Assembly (NCBI GenBank): GCA_025149125.1
Contig: CP102272.1
Span: forward strand, 1,674,001-1,738,000
Length of the DNA stretch: 64,000 nucleotides
Direction: 5' to 3'
From: [Clostridium] asparagiforme DSM 15981
GTDB lineage: Bacteria; Bacillota; Clostridia; Lachnospirales; Lachnospiraceae
A model generated the notes under the pieces. It made no database searches. It had not been told where the DNA came from and worked only from the letters and a program-made list of their open reading frames with translations. The first letter of the stretch is position 1. Each line of letters starts with the position of its first letter. The translations under genes were made by a program, and so were the position numbers. This document shows positions 43,637 to 51,496 of the stretch, piece by piece.

Positions 43637-44233
43637 TCAGCCCCGCCCTGCAGTGAGGTTGTCCAATAAAAAATCCAGGTCCCTGGCAGACTGTTCCATC
43701 AGGTCATAGGCGTAGTCGTGGAGGCACCAGTCCAGAAGCGTGCCCCGTCCCACACGCAGAAGAAAGTCCGTGATCCCACCGGCGTTCATGGTGGAATGGA
43801 AGAGGCCTTGATCCATGGCCTGCTCCACATAGTTCAGAACCGCCAGATAGTAGGAACGGTCCTTGCGGGTGATGTAGCTGTCTTTGATGGAGAGCTGGGA
43901 GATGTAAAGCTCCTTGGCGAACTGGGCCCCGTTATCATAGATATACTGGTTCAGACTCAGCACGATGTGGCGGATGGCCTTCACCGGATCGGGCTCTTCA
44001 TAGGATTCTAAAAATTCCGTCAAACCCACGTCGTAGGAGGCGAAACCCTGAGCGATCAGATCCTCCTTGGAGGAGTAGTGGTGATAGAACGCCCCGGTGG
44101 AAACCCCACTTTTTTCACAGAGCCTGCGGATGGTCAGAGCAGGGTAACCCTCCTCGCGGATCAGTTCGTACGCGGTATACAGCAGTTTTCGTTTTGTGGT
44201 CATGGCTTGTTTCTGCCGGTTGGTTAATTCCAT
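43637..44233 (-). CDS. TetR-family transcriptional regulator
   Basis: A 198-residue protein starting behind CGGAGGATGG. The N-terminal helix-turn-helix (residues 12-58) reads LTIRRLCEKSGVSTGAFYHHY. The helical ligand domain follows. It is divergent from the Old-Yellow-Enzyme gene; a perfect 15-bp dyad (44361-44375) in that gene's leader is the obvious candidate operator. The ligand is probably a substrate of the enzyme module (inference). Confidence 0.93.
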   Translation of the reverse strand: MELTNRQKQAMTTKRKLLYTAYELIREEGYPALTIRRLCEKSGVSTGAFYHHYSSKEDLIAQGFASYDVGLTEFLESYEEPDPVKAIRHIVLSLNQYIYDNGAQFAKELYISQLSIKDSYITRKDRSYYLAVLNYVEQAMDQGLFHSTMNAGGITDFLLRVGRGTLLDWCLHDYAYDLMEQSARDLDFLLDNLTAGRG

Positions 44234-44317
44234 TTTCCATCCTCCGTTTTTGTGGTGGGCAAACAGCGCTTATGGGCTATTTTAGTATAAAATGTTGAAA
44301 AAAACAAGGGAAGCGCG

Positions 44318-44346
44318 TTGACATTTTACCTTGGATCTGTTAAACT
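44318..44346 (+). promoter_or_regulatory. Promoter of the OYE-cupin operon
   Basis: Perfect TTGACA (44318-44323), 17 bases, TAAACT (44341-44346). Confidence 0.7.
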
Positions 44347-44360
44347 TCATTTTAGATAAC

Positions 44361-44375
44361 ATGTTCGGCGAACAT
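44361..44375. promoter_or_regulatory. Candidate TetR operator
   Basis: ATGTTCG-G-CGAACAT is a perfect dyad just after the expected transcription start, well placed to block the promoter. Confidence 0.6.
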
Positions 44376-44399
44376 TGATATGTGAAAGGGGAATGGAAT

Positions 44400-46391
44400 A
44401 TGAATACCAAGTATGCTGCTTTATTTGAACCGGCGTATATCGGCAAATTAAAGCTGAAGAACAAGATGGCAATGGCTCCCATGGGCCCGATTGGCTATGC
44501 GGATCCTCATTTCGCCTTCAACCAAAGGCTCCAGGATTATTACGTGGAACGGGCGAAGGGCGGGATCGGCCTGATTATAACGGGGGTCTGTACGGTTAAT
44601 GTGGACGTGGAGGGGATCGGATCCCCTGGGATTCCCTGCGTTACCAAAAATCCCAAGGCATTTGTACATAACGGAAACCAGATGAATGAGCGGATTCATG
44701 CGTACGGGGCGAAGATATTTCTTCAGATGACGGCCAACGCCGGCAGAAGCACCATGCCGGGGATGGTTCAGAACTATATCGCTCCGTCGGTTCAGGAAAA
44801 CCGTTTTGATCCGTCGCTCCTGCATCGGGAGATGACGAGGGAGGAAATCCAGCAGTATACGGGGGATTTTGTGAAGGGGGCGGTAATCGCCAAACGAGCC
44901 GGTTTTGACGGCGTGGAGATTCATGCGGTTCATGAAGGGTATCTGTTGGACCAGTTCGCCATCGCGTTGTACAACCACCGTGAGGATGAGTACGGAGGAA
45001 GTCTGGAGAACAGGCTGCGTTTTGCCACAGATATTGTCAGAGGGATCAAGCAGGCCTGCGGACCGGATTTCCCGGTATCACTTCGGTTCAGCTTAAAGAG
45101 CTGTATGAAGGGACTGCGCCGGGGAGCGCTTCCGGGGGAGACCTATCAGGAGGCCGGCCGCGATATTGAGGAGGGAATCCAGGCTGCGAAGATCCTGACA
45201 GCTGCCGGATATGACGCCCTGAACGTGGACGCGGGCACCTACGACTCATGGTATTGGAATCATCCGCCCATGTACTTTGAGGAGGAAGGGATGTACCGCC
45301 CCTTTGGCGAAATTCTGAAAAAAGAGGTGGATGTGCCGATTATTCTGGCGGGCCGGATGGAGAATCCGGACATTGCCGTGGAGGCGCTGGGGAAATCCTG
45401 CGATATCGTGGAGTACGGACGTCAGCTGCTGGCGGATGCGGACTATCCGGAGAAGCTGCGCAGAGGCCGTCTGGATGAGGTCCGTCCATGTCTGGGCTGC
45501 CACGAGGGCTGTCTGGGCCGTATCTCCAGAGGACCGGTGTCCTGCGCGGTGAATCCGGCCTGCGGGCGGGAAGCGATCTATGGGATCATGCCTGCGCCAA
45601 AGCAAAAAACCGTACTAATTGTAGGAGGAGGCGTAGCGGGCTGCGAGTGCGCCCGGGTGACGGCTGAGCGGGGCCACAAGGTCATTCTCTGCGAGAAGTC
45701 GGCGCGTCTCGGCGGAAATCTGATTCCCGGCGGCGTACCGGAATTCAAGCGCTACGACCATCAGCTGGTGCGCTGGTACGAGCGGCAGCTGGAGCTTCTG
45801 GGCGTGGAGGTGCGCCTGGAGCAGGAGATGAACGCCGCAGAGGTGGAGCGGTTCCCAGCGGACACTGTTGTCATTGCAACCGGGTCCGTACCGGTCAAGC
45901 TGCGCCAGGAGGCGCTGGCTGCGGCCGTGAGCGCGGACGACGTGCTGATGGGGAGAGTTGCGCCCGGAGACAAGGTGGTGATGATCGGCGGCGGTCTGGT
46001 GGGCTGCGAGACCGGACTCTGGCTGGCGAAGCAGGGGAAACAGGTGGCTGTGGTGGAGATGCTGCCGGAGATTTTAGGCGGACCCAAAGCGCTGCCGTTC
46101 ATGAATTATTCTATGCTGCTGGATCTGATGAATTACCACGGAATAAAGATTTTAAAGGGCGCCGCGGTTACCTCCATCTGCGGAAATACCGCGGTGGTGC
46201 GGCAGGGAGAAAACACGTTGGAGCTGGAGGCAGACACAGTGATCTCGGCCGTGGGCTACCGGTCTGAAAACAGTCTGTACGAGGCGGTTAAAGGGATGGA
46301 CCGTGAGATCTACAATGTGGGGGATTCCAGCCAGGTTCACAATATTATGTATGCAGTCTGGAACGCCTATGAGGTGGCAAGAAACATTTAA
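44400..46391 (+). CDS. NADH:flavin oxidoreductase / Old Yellow Enzyme family with FAD/NAD domain (FadH/BaiCD-like)
   Basis: A 663-residue enzyme; ATG 44400 behind GAAAGGGG. Residues 1-345 form the FMN TIM barrel (LKNKMAMAPMG, EIHAVHEGYLLDQF). A cluster motif C-x2-C-x3-C-x10-C (CLGCHEGCLGR... near residue 364) binds a 4Fe-4S cluster. Two Rossmann motifs follow (VGGGVAGCECARV, IGGGLVGCETGLW). This is the layout of 2,4-dienoyl-CoA reductase and of gut bile-acid or enoate reductases. It should reduce an activated C=C bond with NAD(P)H; the substrate is unknown. It is co-transcribed with a double-cupin protein and faces a TetR regulator. Confidence 0.9.
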   Translation: MNTKYAALFEPAYIGKLKLKNKMAMAPMGPIGYADPHFAFNQRLQDYYVERAKGGIGLIITGVCTVNVDVEGIGSPGIPCVTKNPKAFVHNGNQMNERIHAYGAKIFLQMTANAGRSTMPGMVQNYIAPSVQENRFDPSLLHREMTREEIQQYTGDFVKGAVIAKRAGFDGVEIHAVHEGYLLDQFAIALYNHREDEYGGSLENRLRFATDIVRGIKQACGPDFPVSLRFSLKSCMKGLRRGALPGETYQEAGRDIEEGIQAAKILTAAGYDALNVDAGTYDSWYWNHPPMYFEEEGMYRPFGEILKKEVDVPIILAGRMENPDIAVEALGKSCDIVEYGRQLLADADYPEKLRRGRLDEVRPCLGCHEGCLGRISRGPVSCAVNPACGREAIYGIMPAPKQKTVLIVGGGVAGCECARVTAERGHKVILCEKSARLGGNLIPGGVPEFKRYDHQLVRWYERQLELLGVEVRLEQEMNAAEVERFPADTVVIATGSVPVKLRQEALAAAVSADDVLMGRVAPGDKVVMIGGGLVGCETGLWLAKQGKQVAVVEMLPEILGGPKALPFMNYSMLLDLMNYHGIKILKGAAVTSICGNTAVVRQGENTLELEADTVISAVGYRSENSLYEAVKGMDREIYNVGDSSQVHNIMYAVWNAYEVARNI

Positions 46392-46408
46392 CGAGGAGGA
46401 GAATTGAA

Positions 46409-47311
46409 ATGGCGAAACAGTATGAGCATCTGATTATCAACGGAATCCGCTGGGTGGATTCCCTGCCGGACCACGAAGGCTCCGTGGGCGGAAAGGGGTT
46501 TCCGATTCTGATGAATGGGGATTTAGTGCCGGAGGCTGAGGCCTGGGTATGCCCCACTGTATTCCAGATTACCGGGCGTCAGTCTGAGATTGTGGCTGCG
46601 GGAACCGGGGCCAAGGCCAACCCTCACATCCATGACGCGGACGAGATGTACCTGATTGTTGGTGAGAAAGGGGCTGTGGAGTTCTGCATCACTCTGGGGG
46701 ACGACGTATACTATCTGGAATCTCCCAGCGCGGTGTATATCCCGGCAGGCTTGCCCCATTCCATCCGCCCCACCCGGTTTGACGAGGGCTGCTACGGCGG
46801 CTCCTGCCAGGTGTACTTAAGCAGGGATTATGTGACCAGACCAGTTCCGGAACACCCGATGAAGCTGGAAAACACGAAGCATCTGATTGTGCGGGATATC
46901 CAGTGGGTGAAGAGTCTGCCGGATCACGAAGGCTCCGTTGGGGATCTGGGCTTTCCAATTCTAATGAATGGGGATCTGGTACCGGAAGCCAACGCCTGGG
47001 TGTGCCCAACGCTGTTTCTGGCAACTGCGCGCCAGGTGGGGATCGTGGAAGCGGGCACCGGTCCTAAGGCCAATCCCCATACACATGAGGGGGATGAGAT
47101 GTATCTGATCCTCGGCGATCAGGGCGTAGTAGATTTTCAGATTACCCTTGGAGACGACGTTTACGACCTGACTTCTCCCTGCGCGGTGTACATCCCCGCC
47201 GGTGTTGTGCACTCCATCCGCGCTACAAAATTTACGGAAGGCCGCTACGGCGGCTCCTGCCAGATCTATCTGGACAAAAATTATGTGACGAAGCCGGTTT
47301 CCAAAGAATAG
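46409..47311 (+). CDS. Double-cupin protein made of two near-identical halves
   Basis: A 300-residue protein, ATG behind GAGGAGGAG. Residues 1-148 and 152-300 are tandem copies: HLIINGIRWVDSLPDHEGSVG versus HLIVRDIQWVKSLPDHEGSVG. Each half has a cupin metal site: NPHIHDADEMYLIVGE with PAGLPHS, and NPHTHEGDEMYLILGD with PAGVVHS (two His, Glu and a later His). The similarity is high enough to suggest a recent internal duplication. It begins 17 bases after the OYE gene and so shares its mRNA. Cupins of this kind may be isomerases, decarboxylases or dioxygenases; I cannot choose. Confidence 0.85.
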   Translation: MAKQYEHLIINGIRWVDSLPDHEGSVGGKGFPILMNGDLVPEAEAWVCPTVFQITGRQSEIVAAGTGAKANPHIHDADEMYLIVGEKGAVEFCITLGDDVYYLESPSAVYIPAGLPHSIRPTRFDEGCYGGSCQVYLSRDYVTRPVPEHPMKLENTKHLIVRDIQWVKSLPDHEGSVGDLGFPILMNGDLVPEANAWVCPTLFLATARQVGIVEAGTGPKANPHTHEGDEMYLILGDQGVVDFQITLGDDVYDLTSPCAVYIPAGVVHSIRATKFTEGRYGGSCQIYLDKNYVTKPVSKE

Positions 47312-47339
47312 CTTCCGATCTCCTCCCTTTTGTCGTATA

Positions 47340-47505
47340 CTAGAGTGTGTTTGAAAATTCATTCCCGCCATCTGCACGCCCCATTTTGCGGCATATTTGG
47401 CCCCAATTCAGTCAGCGTAGCCCACTACGCCTCCTTCATCGGGGCCAAATCTCCAACAAAGTGTGACGCACATCTGTCGGAAAGCAATTTTCAAACACGC
47501 TCTAG
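47340..47505. mobile_element. 166-bp palindromic MITE-like element
   Basis: The ends are 20-bp inverted repeats differing in one base: CTAGAGTGTGTTTGAAAATT at 47340-47359, complemented at 47486-47505. Inside, TTTGGCCCC (about 47397-47405) pairs with GGGGCCAAA, enclosing GCGTAG-CCCA-CTACGC. There is no coding capacity. Size, long terminal repeats and central cruciform fit a non-autonomous miniature element. It lies between the cupin gene and an unknown membrane-protein gene, ending 20 bases before the latter's start. Confidence 0.75.
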
Positions 47506-47525
47506 TGATAAAAGAGGAGGGGCAT

Positions 47526-48278
47526 ATGAATTTTGAAGAATTTTTGAACATAATGATCGAAAGAGATATTCTGAATAGTGTAGTGCCGATTATAGTCATT
47601 ATTGTTGGATGGATTCCTGGTGCCATTAAGGTATTATGTGACGCAGATAAATACTGGAAATGTTCAAAAAATATGTCAGCGCAAAACAGCTATATTAAAT
47701 ATTTCTGGTATATTTATGCCTGGGGACTGATAATTTTAGTTCTAGGTAGTCTATTTGCTACCGCAATCATGAATTTGATTCGAAGTCCTTTTTCGGCCAA
47801 TACCATAAGGAAGGTATATTTGGTTTTTAGTATAATCAGTTATGCGATATTAGGCTATGCTTGTTTAAAGCCATTTGTGGAGGGAAAGGGATTTAAATAC
47901 AAAAAGGCATATAAATATGCGGCTATGATGACACAAGTGTTCGTTTGGACGCCGTTTATAACAAGTGCTATGATTTGGATTGTGCTTTGGAGATGGCCGA
48001 ATAGGGGACTCAGCTTAATCGTCATACTATTATGCCTGGGCATTGAAGTATCTGCGTTTGTTGTCTTTGATGATAAAAGTACCATGGAGTTTCGATATGC
48101 TACTTTTTATCTAAGTGATGGCACGGTCATTCCAAAAGCGGATGCCGACATCAGCTATCAAAAGGGTAATTGGATCGTTGCAAAATATAAAGATTCAGAA
48201 GAAGTCCGTTTTCGAAAAAAGGATGTAAAAAGAATTGAGTATTGCAATCAGAAGGAAGAGAGGGAAACTGTCTGTTAA
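47526..48278 (+). CDS. Predicted membrane protein, unknown function
   Basis: A 250-residue protein, ATG 47526 behind GAGGAGGGG, in distinctly A+T-rich sequence. Five or so hydrophobic segments are seen (VVPIIVIIVGWIPGAIKVL, YIYAWGLIILVLGSLFATAI, VYLVFSIISYAILGYACL, VFVWTPFITSAMIWIVLW, LIVILLCLGIEVSAFVVF) and a C-terminal soluble tail of about 60 residues (TFYLSDGTVIPKADADISYQ). I do not recognise the family. The palindromic element directly upstream and the base composition suggest recent acquisition. Confidence 0.7.
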   Translation: MNFEEFLNIMIERDILNSVVPIIVIIVGWIPGAIKVLCDADKYWKCSKNMSAQNSYIKYFWYIYAWGLIILVLGSLFATAIMNLIRSPFSANTIRKVYLVFSIISYAILGYACLKPFVEGKGFKYKKAYKYAAMMTQVFVWTPFITSAMIWIVLWRWPNRGLSLIVILLCLGIEVSAFVVFDDKSTMEFRYATFYLSDGTVIPKADADISYQKGNWIVAKYKDSEEVRFRKKDVKRIEYCNQKEERETVC

Positions 48279-48302
48279 ACGGCGCTTTTAGGCGTGTCTG
48301 TT

Positions 48303-48599
48303 TTAGGCGGTCAACTTGATACTGTTTTTGATCTGTCGAAGCTCGTTCTCAAGAGAGGCGGCTCTCAAAAGCAGCATTTCCCTTTCGATCACTCCCTTCA
48401 ATGCCTCATCCGGTTTCCGCGTTAAATTAAAATTGCCTTCGGCTATCATCGCAATTTTCTTATTTGTATCATGTTCCAGAACCAGCTGGATTTCAGTGAT
48501 CTCGCTTTTTACCTTGGCGAGATCCTTTTTAATATCAGCGGTATCGTCGCTGCTTGGTATTGACCGTCTGGCAAATGCATGAAAATCATTTACATCCAA
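48303..48599 (-). CDS. Small coiled-coil protein, unknown
   Basis: A 98-residue protein. The start appears to be TTG at 48599, ten bases after GGAGGTG. Two heptad-like helices (DIKKDLAKVKSEITEIQLVL and EREMLLLRAASLENELRQIK) flank a short KIAMIAEGNFNLTRKPDEAL segment. Similar small coiled-coil proteins are common in Clostridial genomes, but I know of no function. It lies in the A+T-rich patch next to another small gene on the same strand. Confidence 0.55.
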   Translation of the reverse strand: MDVNDFHAFARRSIPSSDDTADIKKDLAKVKSEITEIQLVLEHDTNKKIAMIAEGNFNLTRKPDEALKGVIEREMLLLRAASLENELRQIKNSIKLTA

Positions 48600-48647
48600 C
48601 AGCCTTTGACACCTCCAATATACTGCATTGATAGATTGGCCTAATTT

Positions 48648-48797
48648 TTAGGCGATTCTTATCTCCAATTCCTCCGCTTTCCGTTTCAAGTCCTGGATCA
48701 TCTGGAGCAGCACCGTTTCTGTTTTAGAAGCCCTGGCGTTTACAACCGTTTCCATCATAGATTTTAACACTTGTAAGTCTTTTTCTTCTAACATCAT
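48648..48797 (-). CDS. Very small helical protein (49 residues), unknown
   Basis: ATG 48797 (or 48794) follows a strong GGAGGTG. The product is nearly all helix, with MLEEKDLQVLKSMMETVV and LLQMIQDLKRKAEELEIRIA. It precedes the 98-residue coiled-coil gene by 48 bases and the two share the same type of ribosome site, so they are probably one transcript. Its size puts it under normal gene-calling limits, and there is no family recognition. Confidence 0.5.
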   Translation of the reverse strand: MMLEEKDLQVLKSMMETVVNARASKTETVLLQMIQDLKRKAEELEIRIA

Positions 48798-49124
48798 TCC
48801 ACACCTCCGGTCTATGAATTGTCAAAGCATATATCTTTTAAATGGTCTCCTTCCCGCGTTTCCCCGCAGGCCGTATTATCATTTGTCTCTTTATATAGAA
48901 TAACATATTTCCACCATCGGGAACATAGAAATTTTCGTAAAATGAACGGCTGCCAGTAACAGCGCCTGTTCTACCGTTCATTTTGTCTGTCCATATCCAA
49001 ATTCCACCAGATTCTTTAAGAATTCTTTAACTTTAATTTATAAAATGTTAGAGATTTTATAGATGAAAGATTTAACAATCTCGCTTATAATAGTGAACAT
49101 ATGAGATGAGTTTGTCTACCAAGC
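48798..49124. other. A+T-rich gap with one strong hairpin
   Basis: No gene seen. AAAATGAACGG (48939-48949) pairs with CCGTTCATTTT (48974-48984) with an inner imperfect stem; it could terminate transcripts from either side. TTATAATAG at 49085-49093 is a -10-like sequence without a matching -35. Confidence 0.5.
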
Positions 49125-49153
49125 TTGTATTTGTAGGATACTTATGATATAAC
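49125..49153 (+). promoter_or_regulatory. Promoter of the efflux operon
   Basis: TTGTAT (49125-49130), 17 bases, TATAAC (49148-49153). Confidence 0.5.
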
Positions 49154-49154
49154 C

Positions 49155-49173
49155 GTACTAATGAGATTAGTAC
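49155..49173. promoter_or_regulatory. Perfect 19-bp dyad at the efflux-operon start
   Basis: GTACTAATGAGATTAGTAC: 8-bp perfect arms around GAG. It overlaps the expected start point and lies 23 bases before the ATG, so it is a likely repressor operator. No cognate regulator gene is adjacent. Confidence 0.6.
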
Positions 49174-49196
49174 AGTTTAGGGAGCAGGAGGTTTGT

Positions 49197-50597
49197 ATGG
49201 ATAGCGAGAATGGCAAGAAGGCCCTGACGGAGTCGGAGTTGATCGACCGGCAGGTGGAGGAAATCATGACGGATGAGGAATCCGCAGAGGGCGGCAAGCG
49301 GAAGAAGAAACGCAGGAAAAAGGCCCGTTCCGGCGAGAAACCTTCCTTAAAAGAGCGGTGGAAGGGATACAGCAGAAAGCGCAAGATTATCACCGTGGTT
49401 GTGGTTCTGGCAGCCGCTGCATTCCTGCTGTCCCGCTGTGGCGGGGGGGAGAAGGGGCCGGTGGCCGTACCTGTGAACGTCATGTCCCTGACGCGCCAGC
49501 CCATCAAGGAGAAGCTGTCGGTCAGCGGCCCTGTTTCCGGTACGGACAGCGTGGACGTGGTGTCCAATATCCACGCGGAGATCATTACCATGAATGTGAA
49601 GGAGGGCGACAAGGTCACTAAGGATCAGATTCTGGCCGTACTGGATAAGACGGATCTGGAGCGGGATCTTCAGGTGGCCCAGAACGCCTACGATCTGGCG
49701 GTGGTGAATAAGCAGGAGAAGGATAAGAGCGAGGCCCTTGGTTACGAGAAGGCCACCCAGGATCTGAGAAAGGCCCAGGCGGATTACAACCGCAACAGCG
49801 CTCTGTATGCCGCCGGGGACATTTCCCAGGTGGAGATGGAGCAGGCGGCCAATGCATTAAACGACGCCAAACGCCAGGTGGAGGGTTACAACGTGGTGAA
49901 CGGCCGGGGCGCGGCGGACGCGTCCTATGAGCTGCAGGTTCAGAACGCGGCAATCGACCTGGAAAAGAAGAAGGAAGAGCTGGAGAACGCGGAGATCAAG
50001 AGTACCATCGACGGAACCGTGGTGCGCGTGAATTCCAAGGTGGGACAGTTCGCGGATAAGGTGGAGGACGACAAGCCCATTTTCAGCATCGAAAATCTGG
50101 ATCAGCTGGAGATGGAGATCAAGATCAGCGAATATTCCATCGGCAAGGTGCAGGTGGGACAGACGGCCGTCATCAGCGCCGATATTCTGGACGGTGAAAC
50201 TGTTGAGGGCGAGATCATCAAGATTTCCCCCACCGGCGAGGAGAAGGGCGGCGGCTCCACGGAGCGCGTGATCCCGACCACCATCCGCATCGACGGCACA
50301 AATTCCAAGCTGATCGCAGGAATCACGGCCAAGGCGGAGATCCTGATCCGGGAGTCTGAGGACGCCTTCGTGGTGCCGGTGACCGCCCTGATCGACGACG
50401 GCGAGGCTACTTACATAGCGGTTGTGGAGGAACAGAAGGTGCGCAGGATTCCGGTGACCCTTGGCGTGGACGGCGACGTGAACGTGGAAGTGATTCCCGC
50501 GGACGGCTCAGAGTTCACGGAAGGGATGCAGGTCATCCTCAATCCCGGACCCATGACGGTTGACGGGGCTCTGGTGACAGTTCTGCCGCAGATGTAG
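49197..50597 (+). CDS. MacA/HlyD-type membrane-fusion (adaptor) protein
   Basis: A 466-residue protein; ATG 49197 behind CAGGAGGT. A charged cytosolic tail of about 65 residues (KRKKKRRKKARSG) precedes one membrane helix (about 68-86). The outer part has barrel-sandwich halves (IHAEIITMNVKEGDKVTKDQ and STIDGTVVRVNSKVGQFADK) around a coiled-coil hairpin of about 110 residues, then a beta-barrel and membrane-proximal domain. In diderms the hairpin tip docks on TolC. It is first in a five-gene operon with ATPase, permease and two TolC-like proteins. Confidence 0.9.
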   Translation: MDSENGKKALTESELIDRQVEEIMTDEESAEGGKRKKKRRKKARSGEKPSLKERWKGYSRKRKIITVVVVLAAAAFLLSRCGGGEKGPVAVPVNVMSLTRQPIKEKLSVSGPVSGTDSVDVVSNIHAEIITMNVKEGDKVTKDQILAVLDKTDLERDLQVAQNAYDLAVVNKQEKDKSEALGYEKATQDLRKAQADYNRNSALYAAGDISQVEMEQAANALNDAKRQVEGYNVVNGRGAADASYELQVQNAAIDLEKKKEELENAEIKSTIDGTVVRVNSKVGQFADKVEDDKPIFSIENLDQLEMEIKISEYSIGKVQVGQTAVISADILDGETVEGEIIKISPTGEEKGGGSTERVIPTTIRIDGTNSKLIAGITAKAEILIRESEDAFVVPVTALIDDGEATYIAVVEEQKVRRIPVTLGVDGDVNVEVIPADGSEFTEGMQVILNPGPMTVDGALVTVLPQM

Positions 50598-50605
50598 GAG
50601 GCCTT

Positions 50606-51496
50606 ATGAAAGAGAAAAAATGGGGCTTTAAAAAAGTGGACGGCGGCCTCGAGATTTCAAACGGCGGAGAGGGGAATAAAAAATGGGGCTTTATGCTCGG
50701 ACTCCCCTACATCGGCGGATCCGTGGGCCGGTACATCCGCAGAAGGAAGGAGGACCTTTTGAAGGCCTCCGCCAGCGATCCGGACGGGCCTCTGCTGCGC
50801 CTGGAAAATCTGGTGAAGATCTACGACACCGGCGCCATCAAGGTGCTGGGTCTTAAAAAAATCAACCTGACCATTGGCCGGGGAGAGTTTGTAGCCATTA
50901 TGGGCCATTCCGGTTCCGGTAAGTCTACGCTGATGAATATTCTGGGCTGCCTGGACCGCCCCACATTGGGGCATTATTACCTGGACGGCCACGACACGGC
51001 TTCCATGACGCCGGATGAGCTGTCGGACATCCGTAACCGGAAGATCGGCTTTGTGTTCCAGTCCTTCAACCTGATTTCCCGCACGTCGGCTTTGAAAAAT
51101 GTGGAGCTTCCCATGACCTACGCAAAAGTGCCGAAGGCCAAGCGGCAGCAGCGGGCAAAGGAGCTGTTGGAGCGGGTGGGGCTGGGGGAGCGCCTGGGCC
51201 ACATGCCCAACGAGATGTCCGGAGGACAGCGCCAGCGCGTTGCCATTGCCAGGGCGTTGGCCAACCAACCGCCCCTGATTCTGGCCGACGAGCCAACGGG
51301 AAACCTGGATACGGCCTCGTCCATCGAGATTATGGAGCTGTTCAGGGAACTGCACGAAGAGGGGGCCACCGTGGTGGTGGTTACCCACGAGGAGGACATC
51401 GCGGCCTTTGCGGACCGGATCATCCGGTTCGGCGACGGACAGCTTTTGAGCGATACGATCAATGATCATCACCGGGAGGAGGGGGAGACATGCTGA
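50606..51496 (+). CDS. MacB/LolD-type ABC ATPase with N-terminal extension
   Basis: A 296-residue ATPase. Walker A (GHSGSGKST, about residue 97-105), Q-loop FVFQSFNLISR, signature EMSGGQRQRVAIARAL, Walker B LILADEPTGNLD and switch VVVTHEED are all present. About 60 residues before the ABC fold are unusual and contain a duplicated KKWGF motif (residues 4-8 and again near 26-30). It starts 8 bases after the adaptor gene and overlaps the permease gene by 7 bases. Confidence 0.93.
   Translation: MKEKKWGFKKVDGGLEISNGGEGNKKWGFMLGLPYIGGSVGRYIRRRKEDLLKASASDPDGPLLRLENLVKIYDTGAIKVLGLKKINLTIGRGEFVAIMGHSGSGKSTLMNILGCLDRPTLGHYYLDGHDTASMTPDELSDIRNRKIGFVFQSFNLISRTSALKNVELPMTYAKVPKAKRQQRAKELLERVGLGERLGHMPNEMSGGQRQRVAIARALANQPPLILADEPTGNLDTASSIEIMELFRELHEEGATVVVVTHEEDIAAFADRIIRFGDGQLLSDTINDHHREEGETC

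Noticed and set aside
49197..49500. Lipobox-like LSRC after the adaptor membrane helix
   Set aside because: The long basic tail before the helix and the Arg next to Cys make lipoprotein processing unlikely; it looks like a simple membrane anchor.
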